Origin: Elusimicrobiota bacterium
GTDB lineage: Bacteria > Elusimicrobiota > Elusimicrobia > UBA1565 > UBA9628
Assembly: GCA_027452025.1 (NCBI GenBank)
Contig: DAIDHI010000042.1
Location: 1-35,360, forward strand
Length of the DNA stretch: 35,360 nucleotides
Reading direction: 5' to 3'
Shown here: positions 15,313 to 25,100 of the stretch, one piece after another
How positions within the stretch are numbered: the stretch's first letter is position 1
Layout: every line of letters begins with the position of its first letter
The notes under the pieces: model-generated
The model's database searches: none
Told to the model about the DNA's origin: nothing
The model's input: only the letters and a program-made list of their open reading frames with translations
Translations under genes and position numbers: made by a program

Positions 15313-16254
15313 ATGAAGCCGGACATCGAGAACGCTCAACCAGCCGTGGGAAACGGGCACAGAGGAGGGAAAATGGCGCCGGAACGTCCGGAGGACTCCC
15401 GCAAGCGCAGCGAGGCGCGCTGGCGCACGATCGCCGTCGTGCTGGCCTTGAGCGCGATCGTCTTCGGCGTCGTGCACTGGCTTCAGGCGCGCGACTACGA
15501 GACGACGGACGACGCTTTCATCGACGCTCACGTGATACCGATCAGCGCCAAGATCAGCGGCCACGTCGCCGCCGTCCTCGTCGACGACAACCAGCAAGTC
15601 GAGCAGGGCCAGCTGCTCGTCGAGATCGAGCCCCAGGACTTCGAGGTGTCGCTGGGCGAGGCCAAGGCGGAGCTCGCCGCCGCGCAGGCGGCGGCGCGGC
15701 GCGCCGAGGACGACATGGCGCGCTACAAGCTCCTTTACCAGAAGGACCAGGTGTCGAAGCAGACCTACGATCATGCCGTCACGGCCGTCGACGAGGCGCG
15801 CGACAACGTCGAGGTCGACGCGGAGAAGGTGCAGCAGGCGACGCTCAACTTGTCCTACACCAAGATCTATGCGCCCGAGGCCGGAAAGGTGACCAAGCGC
15901 GCCGTCGAGCTCAAGAGCTACGTCGAGGTCGGCCAGCCGCTCATGGCCCTGGTGCCGCGCAAGGTCTGGGTGACGGCCAACTTCAAGGAGACCCAGCTGA
16001 CGCGCATGCGCCCGGGCCAGCCGGTGACCGTCCGCGTCGACGCTTATCCCGGGCACGTGTTCAAAGCCCATGTCGACAGCATCCAATCGGGCACGGGCTC
16101 GCGCTTCAGCCTCCTGCCGCCCGAAAACGCCACCGGCAACTACATCAAGGTCGTGCAGCGGGTTCCCGTCAAGATCGTCTTCGACGAGCCCGTGGGCGGG
16201 CAGTATCTGCTGGCCCCGGGGATGTCGGTCGAGCCGGCCGTCAAGACCAGGTAG
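15313..16254 (+). CDS. HlyD/EmrA-type periplasmic adaptor
   Basis: This 313-residue membrane-fusion protein has a single N-terminal transmembrane helix (about 38-58, RTIAVVLALSAIVFGVVHWL), an EmrA-like start TTDDAFIDAHVIPISAKISG, a lipoyl half-motif DNQQVEQGQLLVEIEP, a coiled-coil hairpin (about 115-175), and a beta-barrel region (WVTANFKETQLTRMRPGQPV). It would link TolC to an inner-membrane pump. The start is uncertain: ATG 15313 has GAGGG 4 nt upstream, while ATG 15373 has a stronger AGGAGGG. No MFS (EmrB) or ABC pump gene follows, so the inner-membrane partner must lie elsewhere. Confidence 0.88.
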   Translation: MKPDIENAQPAVGNGHRGGKMAPERPEDSRKRSEARWRTIAVVLALSAIVFGVVHWLQARDYETTDDAFIDAHVIPISAKISGHVAAVLVDDNQQVEQGQLLVEIEPQDFEVSLGEAKAELAAAQAAARRAEDDMARYKLLYQKDQVSKQTYDHAVTAVDEARDNVEVDAEKVQQATLNLSYTKIYAPEAGKVTKRAVELKSYVEVGQPLMALVPRKVWVTANFKETQLTRMRPGQPVTVRVDAYPGHVFKAHVDSIQSGTGSRFSLLPPENATGNYIKVVQRVPVKIVFDEPVGGQYLLAPGMSVEPAVKTR

Positions 16255-16267
16255 GCGCCGCGGCGGC

Positions 16268-16283
16268 CGAAATTTCGTAGACT
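16268..16283 (+). promoter_or_regulatory. Palindrome and -10 box before the M13 peptidase
   Basis: A perfect 10-bp palindrome CGAAATTTCG (16268-16277) abuts TAGACT (16278-16283), which is 5 nt from the ATG at 16289. The palindrome could be an operator blocking a leaderless promoter. Confidence 0.4.
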
Positions 16284-16288
16284 GGGCC

Positions 16289-18298
16289 ATGCCCAAAGCC
16301 CTGGCCCTGCTCATCTTGCTCGCCGTCCCCGGCTTCTGCGCCGAGTCTCTTGCTCCTCAGCCGTTCACCCCGAACTCGCTCGACCGGTCGGTGGACCCTT
16401 GCAGCGACTTCTACGCCTACGCCTGCGACGAGTGGGTGCGCGACAACCCGATCCCGCCCGACCAGGCCCGTTGGGGGACTTTCTACCAGCTCGCCGAATA
16501 CAACCGCTCCGTGCTGCGCGCGATCCTCGAGCAGGCCGCGGTGGACACGCGCAAGCGCGACGCTCTGGACCGCAAGATCGGCGACTACTACGCCTCCTGC
16601 ATGGACGACCAGCGGGCCGACCGCCTCGGCGCCTCTCCCCTCAACGCTGACTTGGCCAAGATCGGGGCCCTGGATTCGACGGCGGGGTTGACGCCGCTGT
16701 TGGCGGCGCTGCAGAAAGAGGGCGTGGGCGCGGCGTTCTCCTTCGGCTCCGACCAGGATTACAAGGACGCGACCCAGGTGATCGCCGAGGCCGACCAGGG
16801 CGGGCTCGGCCTGCCGGACTGCGACTACTACCTCAAGGACGACGCCAAGTCCAAGGAGCTTCGCGCGCAGTATGAGACCCACGTCGAGAAGATGTTCGAG
16901 CTTTTGGGAGAGCCTCAGCCGCGCGCGGACGCAGACGCGCGCACGGTCCTGACCTTCGAGACGCGGCTGGCCAAAGCCTCCCAAGGGCTGGTCTACCGCC
17001 GGGATCCCTCCCATGTCTATCACAAGATGACGACGGCGCAGCTCTCCGCGCTGGCGCCGGCGATCCAGTGGAAGCGATACCTCGCCGAGGTCGACGCGCC
17101 CAAGGTGGCCTCACTCAACGTGGTGGCGCCGGAGTTCTTCTCCAGCCTTTCCACGATGGCGGCGACGGTGCCGCTTTCCGATTGGAAGACTTATCTGCGC
17201 TGGATGCTGGTCGACGCGCGCGCGCCCTACCTCAGCCAGCCCTTCGTCGACGAGGATTTCGACTTCTACGGGCGCGACCTCTCGGGCGCCAAGCAGCTCA
17301 AGGCGCGCTGGAAGCGCTGCGTCGAGTACACGGACCGCGACCTGGGCTTCGCGCTGGGAAAGCGCTACGTGGAGACCTCCTTCAGCCCGAAAAGCAAGGC
17401 CCGGACCAAGCGGATGGTGTCCGCGATCCAGGACGCCTTGAGGAAAGACCTCCGCGGCCTGGACTGGATGACTCCGCAGACCAAGAAGCAGGCTCTCAAG
17501 AAGCTCGGCCTCATGGCGGAGAAGATCGGCTATCCGGACAAGTGGCGCGATTACTCCAAGCTCCGCGTCGCGCGGGGCGACTTCGTCGGCAACGTCGAGC
17601 GGTCAGCGGCCTTCGAGGTCCACCGCGAGCTCGCCAAGATCGGCAAGCCCGTCGACCGCAACGAGTGGGAGATGACGCCGCCGACCGTCAACGCCTATTA
17701 CGATCCCCAGATGAACGACATCAACTTCCCGGCGGGCATCCTCCAGCCGCCGTTCTTCGATCCGAAGGCCGACGACGCCCTCAACTTCGGCGCGATCGGC
17801 TCCGTCATCGGGCACGAGATGACGCACGGCTTCGACGACGAGGGCCGGCACTTCGACGGGCACGGCAACCTCAAGGACTGGTGGACGGCCCAGGACGCGC
17901 GGGCCTTCGAAGGCCGCGCGCAGTGCCTTGTCGACGAGTACGGCGCCTTTACGGCCACCGACGGCGTCAAGCTCAACGGGAAACTGGAGCTCGGCGAGAA
18001 CACGGCCGACAACGGCGGCCTGCGCTTGGCGCTCTCCGCGCTCCAGGCCAAGCTCGGCAAGAAGTCGCCGTCGGCGCAGGGATTTTCGCCGCAGCAGCGG
18101 CTGTTCCTCGGCTACGCGCGCGTGTGGTGCGGCTCTTATACGCCGGAAGCGATGCGGCTGCTGGCCGCGACCAATCCCCACGCGCCCGGCCGCGATCGCG
18201 TCGACGGCGTGCTGCGCAACATGCCGGAGTTCCTGAAGGCTTTCTCCTGCCCGGCGTCGGCGCCCATGGCGTCTCCCAAGCCCTGCCGCGTCTGGTAG
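16289..18298 (+). CDS. Exported M13-family (neprilysin/PepO-like) metallopeptidase
   Basis: This 669-residue zinc endopeptidase has a Sec signal (MPKALALLILLAVPGFCAES). The M13 N-terminal domain follows, with SVDPCSDFYAYACDEWV and NPIPPDQARWGTFYQL. The catalytic domain has HEMTH at residues 509-513 (H509, E510, H513) and ENTADNGG at 570-577, whose Glu is the third zinc ligand. The NAYY segment and C-terminal MPEF end are also as in the family. Length is normal (about 650-700). It probably cleaves short peptides in the periplasm or outside the cell. The start at 16289 follows a leaderless-type promoter. It may belong to the preceding operon, but a separate promoter is visible. Confidence 0.93.
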   Translation: MPKALALLILLAVPGFCAESLAPQPFTPNSLDRSVDPCSDFYAYACDEWVRDNPIPPDQARWGTFYQLAEYNRSVLRAILEQAAVDTRKRDALDRKIGDYYASCMDDQRADRLGASPLNADLAKIGALDSTAGLTPLLAALQKEGVGAAFSFGSDQDYKDATQVIAEADQGGLGLPDCDYYLKDDAKSKELRAQYETHVEKMFELLGEPQPRADADARTVLTFETRLAKASQGLVYRRDPSHVYHKMTTAQLSALAPAIQWKRYLAEVDAPKVASLNVVAPEFFSSLSTMAATVPLSDWKTYLRWMLVDARAPYLSQPFVDEDFDFYGRDLSGAKQLKARWKRCVEYTDRDLGFALGKRYVETSFSPKSKARTKRMVSAIQDALRKDLRGLDWMTPQTKKQALKKLGLMAEKIGYPDKWRDYSKLRVARGDFVGNVERSAAFEVHRELAKIGKPVDRNEWEMTPPTVNAYYDPQMNDINFPAGILQPPFFDPKADDALNFGAIGSVIGHEMTHGFDDEGRHFDGHGNLKDWWTAQDARAFEGRAQCLVDEYGAFTATDGVKLNGKLELGENTADNGGLRLALSALQAKLGKKSPSAQGFSPQQRLFLGYARVWCGSYTPEAMRLLAATNPHAPGRDRVDGVLRNMPEFLKAFSCPASAPMASPKPCRVW

Positions 18299-18343
18299 CG
18301 GCGGCGTCACCGCGCCGTCCCACCGTCTTTACCGGCCCGTCTT

Positions 18344-18372
18344 TTGCCGCCGAGGCCGGCCGGCCCTAAACT
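18344..18372 (+). promoter_or_regulatory. Sigma70-type promoter for the DUF4142 gene
   Basis: TTGCCG (18344-18349), 17-bp spacer, TAAACT (18367-18372). A GGAGGCGGG Shine-Dalgarno precedes the ATG at 18423. Confidence 0.5.
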
Positions 18373-18422
18373 TCGGGTGAAGGCTCCGCCCGGCTGGATT
18401 AGGCGGGGCGGGAGGCGGGCTT

Positions 18423-18974
18423 ATGAGGCGAGCAGCGGCGGTCCTGGCCCTGGCGGCGGGGCTTTCCGGGGCGAGCGCCCCGGGCGGGACCTACATGAAG
18501 GGCGGACAGCCCGGCGCGCGGCCCGCGCCCCCGGCGGCCGAGCAGTCCAGCGCCCGGCGGGTGGCGTCGCAGATCCGCGCCGTCAACGAGATGGAGGTCA
18601 AGCTCGGGCGGTTGGCGCGCAAGAAGGGCGCCACGGCGGCGGTGCGGCGCTACGGGCAGCTGCTCGAGCGCGACCACCGCTACGCCGATCGCAAGCTGGC
18701 GGAGCTGGCGCGCCGCGAGCGCATCGCGCTGGCGCCGCCGGCCGCGTCGGCGGGGGAGGCGAAGATGGCGGCGAAGCTCGCGTCGCTGTCGGGGAAGGCC
18801 TTCGACCGGCAGTTCCTGGCCGACATGCAGCAGGGGCACGAGCGGGCCATCGAGCTGCTGCGCCAGGCGCAGGGACAGCTGGCCGACGCCAACCTGCGCG
18901 AGTTCGTGGCCAAGCTGATCCCGATCCTGGATCAGCACCGGCAGCTGTCGCGGGACCTGAAGGGCAAGGCGTGA
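18423..18974 (+). CDS. Exported DUF4142 protein
   Basis: This 183-residue protein has a signal peptide (MRRAAAVLALAAGLSGASA), a short Gly/Pro linker, then a DUF4142 four-helix domain (about 42-180): EMEVKLGRLARKKGATAAV, RRYGQLLERDHRYADRKL, FDRQFLADMQQGHERAIELL and a closing ILDQHRQLSRDL. The family is ferritin-like in fold and of unknown function, and is often stress-linked in soil bacteria. His residues at DHRYAD, GHERA and DQHRQL recur at positions conserved in the family. It is followed 9 nt later by a membrane protein, so an operon is likely. Confidence 0.85.
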   Translation: MRRAAAVLALAAGLSGASAPGGTYMKGGQPGARPAPPAAEQSSARRVASQIRAVNEMEVKLGRLARKKGATAAVRRYGQLLERDHRYADRKLAELARRERIALAPPAASAGEAKMAAKLASLSGKAFDRQFLADMQQGHERAIELLRQAQGQLADANLREFVAKLIPILDQHRQLSRDLKGKA

Positions 18975-18983
18975 GGAGGGCGT

Positions 18984-19541
18984 ATGGCGACGAGTGAGCA
19001 GGTGAGGCAGGCGCTGAGGCGGCAGAACCGGCCGGCCGCGGAGTCGACGGTGCGGGCGGGGGCGATCGCGGGCCTGATTGCCGGCATATTCATGGCGCTC
19101 GGCGCGATGGGCCACTCCGCCTCGGCCGGCCTGGGCTTTTGGACGCCGATGAAGGTCATCGCGGCCACGTGGCTGGGGGTCGACGCCCTCGTCGGCGGCG
19201 GCGGGGCCGTCTTCCTAGGCATGATCACGCACTTGGTCGCGGCCTCTTTCTGGGGCGCGGTCTTCGCCTCGCTCATCTGGAGGCGCGAGTCGGTGGGCGC
19301 GGCGTTCTGGGAGGGCTTGGTCTTCGGCGTCGCCGTCTGGCTCATCATGACCTACATCGGCCTGCCGATCTTCGACACCACGATGATCCCGCGCGTGGCG
19401 ATGTCGCCGGACTGGTGGTTCTACGACCACCTCATCTACGGAGCCTGCCTGTGCCTGACTCCCGCGATCCGGCGGGCGCTGTCTCCGGTTGCGCCCGGCT
19501 ACATCGAGCGCCCGCGCAGCCGGCAGACCACCGCGGCCTAG
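18984..19541 (+). CDS. Small integral membrane protein of unknown family
   Basis: This 185-residue protein has about four transmembrane helices: VRAGAIAGLIAGIFMALGAM (about 23-42), ALVGGGGAVFLGMITHLVAA, FWGAVFASLIW with VGAAFWEGLVFGVAVWLIMT, and a last segment LIYGACLCLTPAIRR. GAGGAGGG precedes the ATG. The short polar tails are basic, with N- and C-termini probably cytosolic. I do not recognise the family. It lies 9 nt after the DUF4142 gene and probably shares its transcript. Confidence 0.7.
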   Translation: MATSEQVRQALRRQNRPAAESTVRAGAIAGLIAGIFMALGAMGHSASAGLGFWTPMKVIAATWLGVDALVGGGGAVFLGMITHLVAASFWGAVFASLIWRRESVGAAFWEGLVFGVAVWLIMTYIGLPIFDTTMIPRVAMSPDWWFYDHLIYGACLCLTPAIRRALSPVAPGYIERPRSRQTTAA

Positions 19542-19561
19542 GGCGCGGACCGCGCCGTTTT

Positions 19562-19570
19562 TGCTAGGGT
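19562..19570 (+). promoter_or_regulatory. Extended -10, leaderless-type promoter for zwf
   Basis: TGC (19562-19564) directly before TAGGGT (19565-19570) fits an extended -10. The ATG at 19578 follows after 7 nt. No -35 match is evident. Confidence 0.5.
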
Positions 19571-19577
19571 GACGGCG

Positions 19578-21058
<1,481 letters not shown>

Positions 21059-21071
<13 letters not shown>

Positions 21072-21784
21072 TCGAGGTCTTGGGCGGCTACGAGGCGCTG
21101 ACGCGCCGCGCGGCGGAGCTCTTCTGCGCCTGGGCGGGGGAAGGGACGGGGCCGTTTCGCGTGGCCTTGTCGGGAGGCCGCACGCCGCGCGCCCTCTACG
21201 AGGCGCTGGCCGGGCCGTTCCGCGAGCGCGTGCCGTGGCCGCGCCTGCGGCTGTTTTGGGGCGACGAGCGCTGCGTCGCTGCGGAGGACTCGCGCAGCAA
21301 CTACCGCATGGCCAGGGAGGCGATGCTCGACCGCGCGCCGCTGTCGCCTTCCCAGATCTTCCGCGTCGAAGCCGAGCGCCCGCCGGCCGAGGCGGCGCGG
21401 CGCTACGAGGAGACGCTCAAGCGCGAGTTCGAGCTCGCCGACGGGGAGCGCCCCCGCTTCGACCTGATCCTCCTGGGCGTAGGCGAACAGGGGCACACGG
21501 CCTCGCTCTTCCCCGGCTCGCCGGGACTGGCCCCGGCGCCGGCGCTGGTTCTCGACGTGAGCGTGGAGGCCGAGCCGCCCCGGAGGATCACCTTCACCCT
21601 GCCGGTGCTCAACGGCGCGGCGCGCGTGCTCTTCCTGGTCTGCGGCGCGGACAAGGCCGGCTATGTCCGATCGGCGATCGAAGGCTCCCGGCCCGCGATA
21701 CCGGCCGGCTCGGTGCGGCCCGCCGACGGCGAGCTGCGGTGGCTGCTCGATTCGGCCGCCGCGGGGCAGCTCAAAGCCCGCTAG
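21059..21784 (+). CDS. pgl: 6-phosphogluconolactonase
   Basis: This 241-residue enzyme hydrolyses 6-phosphogluconolactone to 6-phosphogluconate. It is of the glucosamine-6-phosphate isomerase fold (PGL/DevB type). Motifs are [25 protein letters not shown], and [17 protein letters not shown], which includes the catalytic region. The ATG at 21059 lies within the end of zwf, with GGAGGAGG (21043-21050) 8 nt upstream. The gene overlaps convergently with the GH15 gene by 14 nt. No edd/eda or gnd gene is in the window. Confidence 0.95.
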
Positions 21785-23612
21785 GGCGCAGTCCGAGCGC
21801 GCGGTCGAGGTTGAAGGCCGCGCTGATGAGGCCTAAGTGCGTGAAGGCCTGCGGGAAGTTGCCCAACGCCTCGCCGCGCGGTCCGGTCTCTTCGGCGAAG
21901 AGCCCGAGATGGTTGGCGTAGCCGAGCATCTCCTCGAACATCAGGCGCGCCCGCGACAGCCTCGCCGGGTCGCGGGCGCCCGCGCGCGTGAGCGCTTCGA
22001 CGAGCCAGAAGGTGCAGATGTTGAAGCTGCCCTCGGCCTCTCCTAGGGGGCCTTGGGTCTTGCGGTCGTAGCGGTAGACCAGGCTGTCGTTGAGCAGGCC
22101 GCCCTCGGACGTGGGCTTGGCGACGGCCTCGATCGTGCTCAGCATCCGGGGGTCGGTCGGCGAGAGGAAAAAGACCAGGGGCATCATCAGATTGGCGGCG
22201 TCTAAAGCGTCGCTCCCGTAGGATTGCGTGAACGCCTGCCGGTTGGCGTCCCAGCCGTTGGACATGATGTCGAGATAGATCTCGTCGCGCGCGCCCAGCC
22301 ACCGCTCTCGGTCGGCCGGGAAGGAACGCTTGTCGGCCAGCCGCAGGGCGCGGTCGAGAGCGACCCAGCACATGAGCTTGGAGTAGACGAAGTCGCGGGG
22401 CTCGCCTCGGACTTCCCAGATGCCCCGGTCCTTCGTGCGCCACTCGTTGCAGACCCAATTGGCGAGATAGCGCAGGTGGTGCCACAGCTCGTAGGAGATG
22501 GGCGAGCCGTGCTTGTTGTAGAGGTAGACCGAATCCATGAGCACGCCGTAGATGTCGAGTTGGAGCTGGTCGTGGGCGGCGTTGCCGACGCGCACGGGCC
22601 TGGAGCCGCGATAGCCGTCGAGATGGTCGAGGGTTTCCTCGCGCAGGTCCTGGCGGCCGTCGAGGCCGTACATGATCTGAAGGGGGATGCCCTCCTTGAG
22701 CTCGTGGCAGCGCTTCTCGATCCAGGCGATGAAGGCCGTGGCCTCGTCGGTCAGGCCGATGCGCATGAGCGCGTAAAGGGTGAAGGCGGCGTCTCGCACC
22801 CAGGTGTAGCGATAGTCCCAGTTCCTTGGCCCGCCGACCTTCTCCGGCAGGCTGCAGGTCACCGCCGCCACGATCGCGCCCGTCGGCTCGAAGGTCAGAA
22901 GCTTGAGCGCCAGCGCCGAGCGGTAGACGATCTCGCGCCACCGGCCCTGGTAGGTGCAGTGCGAGATCCACCGGTGCCAGTACTTCACCGTCTCTTGCAG
23001 CATTTGCGAGCCGTGATGGGAAAGGATGGCCGGCGAGCAGCCCGCCCGCGGCTCGATCTCGGCCAGCGCGAACGAGGCGCGCTGGCCTTCCGAGAGCGTG
23101 AACTCGCACAACGCCGCGCCGCCCTGCGTCTTGAGCTCGGAGGAGCCCACGAGGCTCAAGGACGTCGCGCGGGAATGGAAGCAGACGCCCTCCTTCTCGC
23201 GGCAGGCCTCGTGCGGGTCCCGGGCGTAGTTGAACGCCGGGCGACACTCCAGCTGGAAGCGCAGCGACCCGCGGGTGACCTGAACATGGCGGACGAGCCA
23301 GTTGCGGCCGCGCGCGCCCGGCTTGAAGCCCGCGGGCATGAAGTCGGTGACGACGCCGACGCCGTCGGCCGACAAAAAGCGCGTGAGCAGGACGTTGGTG
23401 TCGGCCCAATACATCTGCTTGGTCGTGAAGTTCGTCCTGACCGGCGCGATCTTGAAGAAGCCGCCTTTGTGATCGTCCAGGATGGCGGCGAAGACGCTTG
23501 GCGAGTCGAAATAGGGGTAGCAGAGCCAGTCGATGGAGCCGTCGACGCCCACGAGCGCGGCCGTGTGCATGTTGCCGATGACGCCGTAGTCCTGGATCGG
23601 CTTGTAGGCCAT
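21771..23612 (-). CDS. Glycoside hydrolase family 15 (glucoamylase/trehalase-like)
   Basis: This 613-residue minus-strand protein is a GH15 family enzyme. An N-terminal beta-sandwich (about 1-220, starting [19 protein letters not shown]) is followed by the (alpha/alpha)6 catalytic barrel with [40 protein letters not shown] (Glu at residue 400, candidate catalytic acid) and [18 protein letters not shown]. In this subfamily substrates include maltooligosaccharides, dextran and trehalose, so the substrate is open. No signal peptide is seen, so a cytoplasmic enzyme releasing glucose is likely. Its products could feed zwf/pgl (inference). It starts at ATG 23612 from a leaderless-type promoter. Confidence 0.93.
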   Translation of the reverse strand: MAYKPIQDYGVIGNMHTAALVGVDGSIDWLCYPYFDSPSVFAAILDDHKGGFFKIAPVRTNFTTKQMYWADTNVLLTRFLSADGVGVVTDFMPAGFKPGARGRNWLVRHVQVTRGSLRFQLECRPAFNYARDPHEACREKEGVCFHSRATSLSLVGSSELKTQGGAALCEFTLSEGQRASFALAEIEPRAGCSPAILSHHGSQMLQETVKYWHRWISHCTYQGRWREIVYRSALALKLLTFEPTGAIVAAVTCSLPEKVGGPRNWDYRYTWVRDAAFTLYALMRIGLTDEATAFIAWIEKRCHELKEGIPLQIMYGLDGRQDLREETLDHLDGYRGSRPVRVGNAAHDQLQLDIYGVLMDSVYLYNKHGSPISYELWHHLRYLANWVCNEWRTKDRGIWEVRGEPRDFVYSKLMCWVALDRALRLADKRSFPADRERWLGARDEIYLDIMSNGWDANRQAFTQSYGSDALDAANLMMPLVFFLSPTDPRMLSTIEAVAKPTSEGGLLNDSLVYRYDRKTQGPLGEAEGSFNICTFWLVEALTRAGARDPARLSRARLMFEEMLGYANHLGLFAEETGPRGEALGNFPQAFTHLGLISAAFNLDRALGLRPSGL

Positions 23613-23618
23613 CGCCTT

Positions 23619-23647
23619 ATGATAGGCACGGGGCCGCGACCTTGCAA
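23619..23647 (-). promoter_or_regulatory. Leaderless-type sigma70 promoter for the GH15 gene
   Basis: On the minus strand TTGCAA (23642-23647), 17-bp spacer, TATCAT (23619-23624), 6 nt, then ATG 23612. This is the clearest complete leaderless promoter in the window. Confidence 0.65.
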
Positions 23648-23725
23648 GGCCCGCTTCCGTCAGAGTTTGGTGTCGGGCGCAGAAACGTTGCGGCGGCGTA
23701 GCGACGCGGTCACAAGCCCCGGATC

Positions 23726-23743
23726 TACAATTCAGTTAGGAGG
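23726..23743 (+). promoter_or_regulatory. -10 box and Shine-Dalgarno for the DUF6496 remnant
   Basis: TACAAT (23726-23731) followed by AGGAGG (23738-23743), which is 7 nt from the ATG at 23751. No clear -35 is seen. These signals drive the remnant and the hydrolase behind it. Confidence 0.45.
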
Positions 23744-23750
23744 CGCTGAT

Positions 23751-23819
23751 ATGCCAGAGCGAAAGACGATCGAAAGGGTCCGGCGGCAGAGGCGGCGCGG
23801 GCGCGCGCCCGGGAGATGA
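23751..23819 (+). pseudogene. 5' remnant of a DUF6496-type gene (22 codons)
   Basis: A well-spaced Shine-Dalgarno precedes a 22-codon frame beginning MPERKTIERVRRQRRRGRAPG. From memory, DUF6496 proteins open with a nearly identical stretch (MPERKTIERA then KREGK and SP or AP) and go on for about 60 more residues. Here the frame stops and no continuation is found in any frame before the next gene at 23824. It looks like a truncation that kept the promoter and start. The stop lies 4 nt before the next ATG, so the remnant could now serve as a leader peptide for the hydrolase. It could also be an independent small basic protein. Confidence 0.5.
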
Positions 23820-23823
23820 GCGG

Positions 23824-24501
23824 ATGAGGCGCGCCGTTCACGAGCTGCATCTGGAGCCCGCGCGCATCCCGGCCGACGGCCTCTCGCTGGAGGGCGACTT
23901 GGAGCTGCCGGAAGGGGCCGCCGCCGTCGTGCTGTTTGCCCACGGCAGCGGCAGCAGCCGGTTCTCGCCGCGCAACCGCTGCGTCGCCCGGGCGCTGCGC
24001 GAGGCGGGCTTTGGCACCCTGCTCATGGATCTTTTGACTCCGGCCGAGGAGGACGAGGAGCGCTGGACCGGGCACCTGCGCTTCGACATCAGGCTGCTCT
24101 CACGGCGCCTGTGCGCCGCGACGGACTGGCTGCGCTTCGACGCGCGCACGCGGGGCCTGGGCATCGGCTACTTCGGGGCCAGCACGGGCGCCGCGGCGGC
24201 GCTGACCGCCGCCGTCGACCGGCCGAGCGTCAAAGCCGTGGTCTCGCGCGGCGGGCGGCCGGACCTCGCGGGCGCGGCGCTCTCGCGGGTTCGCTCGCCC
24301 ACGCTGCTCATCGTCGGCAGCCGCGACGCCGCCGTCATCGGGCTCAATGAGGAGGCCCTGGCGCTCATCCCGGCCGTCAAGAAGCTCGAGATCGTGCCCG
24401 GAGCCACCCACCTCTTCGAGGAGCCGGGCACCCTGGAGCGGGCGGCGGAGTTGGCGCGGGACTGGTTCGCCCGCTTTCTCGCGCCGCGTCCGTCCCGTTG
24501 A
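23824..24501 (+). CDS. Alpha/beta hydrolase (dienelactone hydrolase-like)
   Basis: This 225-residue alpha/beta hydrolase has the nucleophile elbow YFGASTGAAAAL (Ser120), acid Asp168 in VGSRD and base His196 in ATHLFEEPG, completing a catalytic triad in the right order. The oxyanion-region motif VVLFAHGSGSSRFSPRN matches members of the dienelactone hydrolase-like group often found with phosphoribosyltransferases. Substrate is unknown; no signal peptide is present. The start at 23824 lies 4 nt after the short upstream frame. Translation may be coupled to it. Confidence 0.88.
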   Translation: MRRAVHELHLEPARIPADGLSLEGDLELPEGAAAVVLFAHGSGSSRFSPRNRCVARALREAGFGTLLMDLLTPAEEDEERWTGHLRFDIRLLSRRLCAATDWLRFDARTRGLGIGYFGASTGAAAALTAAVDRPSVKAVVSRGGRPDLAGAALSRVRSPTLLIVGSRDAAVIGLNEEALALIPAVKKLEIVPGATHLFEEPGTLERAAELARDWFARFLAPRPSR

Positions 24502-24527
24502 CGGGGGGGCGGCGGAAAAGCGATAAA
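24498..24527 (+). promoter_or_regulatory. Leaderless-type promoter for the EIIA gene
   Basis: TTGACG (24498-24503, overlapping the stop codon of the hydrolase), 18-bp spacer, GATAAA (24522-24527), then 8 nt to ATG 24536. No Shine-Dalgarno is present. Confidence 0.5.
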
Positions 24528-24535
24528 TCCTGCTT

Positions 24536-24991
24536 ATGACCCTCGGGGATTTTATCGAGGTCGAGGCCGTCGTCGTGCCTCTGCGCGCCGCCAGCCGCGA
24601 GGAGGCCGTCGCGGAGCTCGTGGGGTCGTTGGCGCTGCCCGGCGCTCCCGGCGACCGCTCCGAGCTCGTGGCCGCCGTCCTGGCCCGCGAGCAGGCCGGC
24701 TCCACGGGCCTAGGCAACGGCGTGGCGATTCCTCACGCGCGCACCAGACGCCTGACCCTGCCGCGCGTGGCCGCCGGGCGCGCCGCCAAGCCGATCGACT
24801 TCAAGGCCGCCGACGGCCAGCCCGTCTCCCTGATCTTCCTGCTCGCCGTGCCGGAGTCCGATCCGCGCGCCCACCTGCAACTGCTGGCCGCGCTCAGCCG
24901 CCTGGCCTCGGATAAGAAGCGGTTGAAGGTTCTCGCCAGAGCCGCCTCGCCGCAAGACCTCTTCGAGCAGCTCTCCTCCTGGCCGGTCTAA
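24536..24991 (+). CDS. PTS EIIA domain protein (fructose/PtsN type)
   Basis: This 151-residue single-domain EIIA is of the fructose/mannitol/PtsN class. The phospho-acceptor is His67 in GVAIPHAR, with the preceding GSTGLGNG also typical. The rest (IFLLAVPESDPRAHLQLLAA) fits the fold. It would receive phosphate from HPr or NPr. No EIIB/EIIC, HPr or EI gene is in the window, which favours a regulatory role like that of PtsN (EIIA-Ntr). PtsN controls potassium transport and KdpD in E. coli, and this gene lies just upstream of the kdp operon, so a link is conceivable though unproven. Confidence 0.85.
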   Translation: MTLGDFIEVEAVVVPLRAASREEAVAELVGSLALPGAPGDRSELVAAVLAREQAGSTGLGNGVAIPHARTRRLTLPRVAAGRAAKPIDFKAADGQPVSLIFLLAVPESDPRAHLQLLAALSRLASDKKRLKVLARAASPQDLFEQLSSWPV

Positions 24992-25074
24992 AGGGTCGAG
25001 CCCTGAACGACCAGGGAGAAGCGGCCAAGCAGGAACTTGAGTTTGAGGTCGCGCCCGCCGACGCGCAGACCGAC
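24988..25074 (-). CDS. Possible micro-ORF without a canonical start codon
   Basis: On the minus strand an open frame of about 28 codons ends at TAG (24988-24990), interlocked with the EIIA stop in CTAA. Read through, it gives a protein-like string including VGGRDLKLKFLLGRFSLVV. An extended -10 (TGCTAGAAT, 25082-25090) lies just upstream at leaderless distance. However no ATG, GTG or TTG is in frame; the nearest candidates are GTC (25074) or CTG (25068). It could be a real gene with a rare start or a coincidence of GC-rich sequence. Confidence 0.2.
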   Translation of the reverse strand, partial: VGLRVGGRDLKLKFLLGRFSLVVQGSTL

Positions 25075-25100
25075 CCGTGAGATTCTAGCACAGGGAACAA

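Noticed and set aside
13894-16314. 806-codon open frame on the minus strand
   Set aside because: It lies antisense to the MarR end, TolC and HlyD genes and has low-complexity Arg/Leu/Gly/Asp composition; a by-product of GC-rich codon bias.
18302-18317. Hairpin CGGCG/CGCCG after the M13 gene as a terminator
   Set aside because: Only 5 bp, and not followed by a U-run; chance hairpins are frequent at this GC content.
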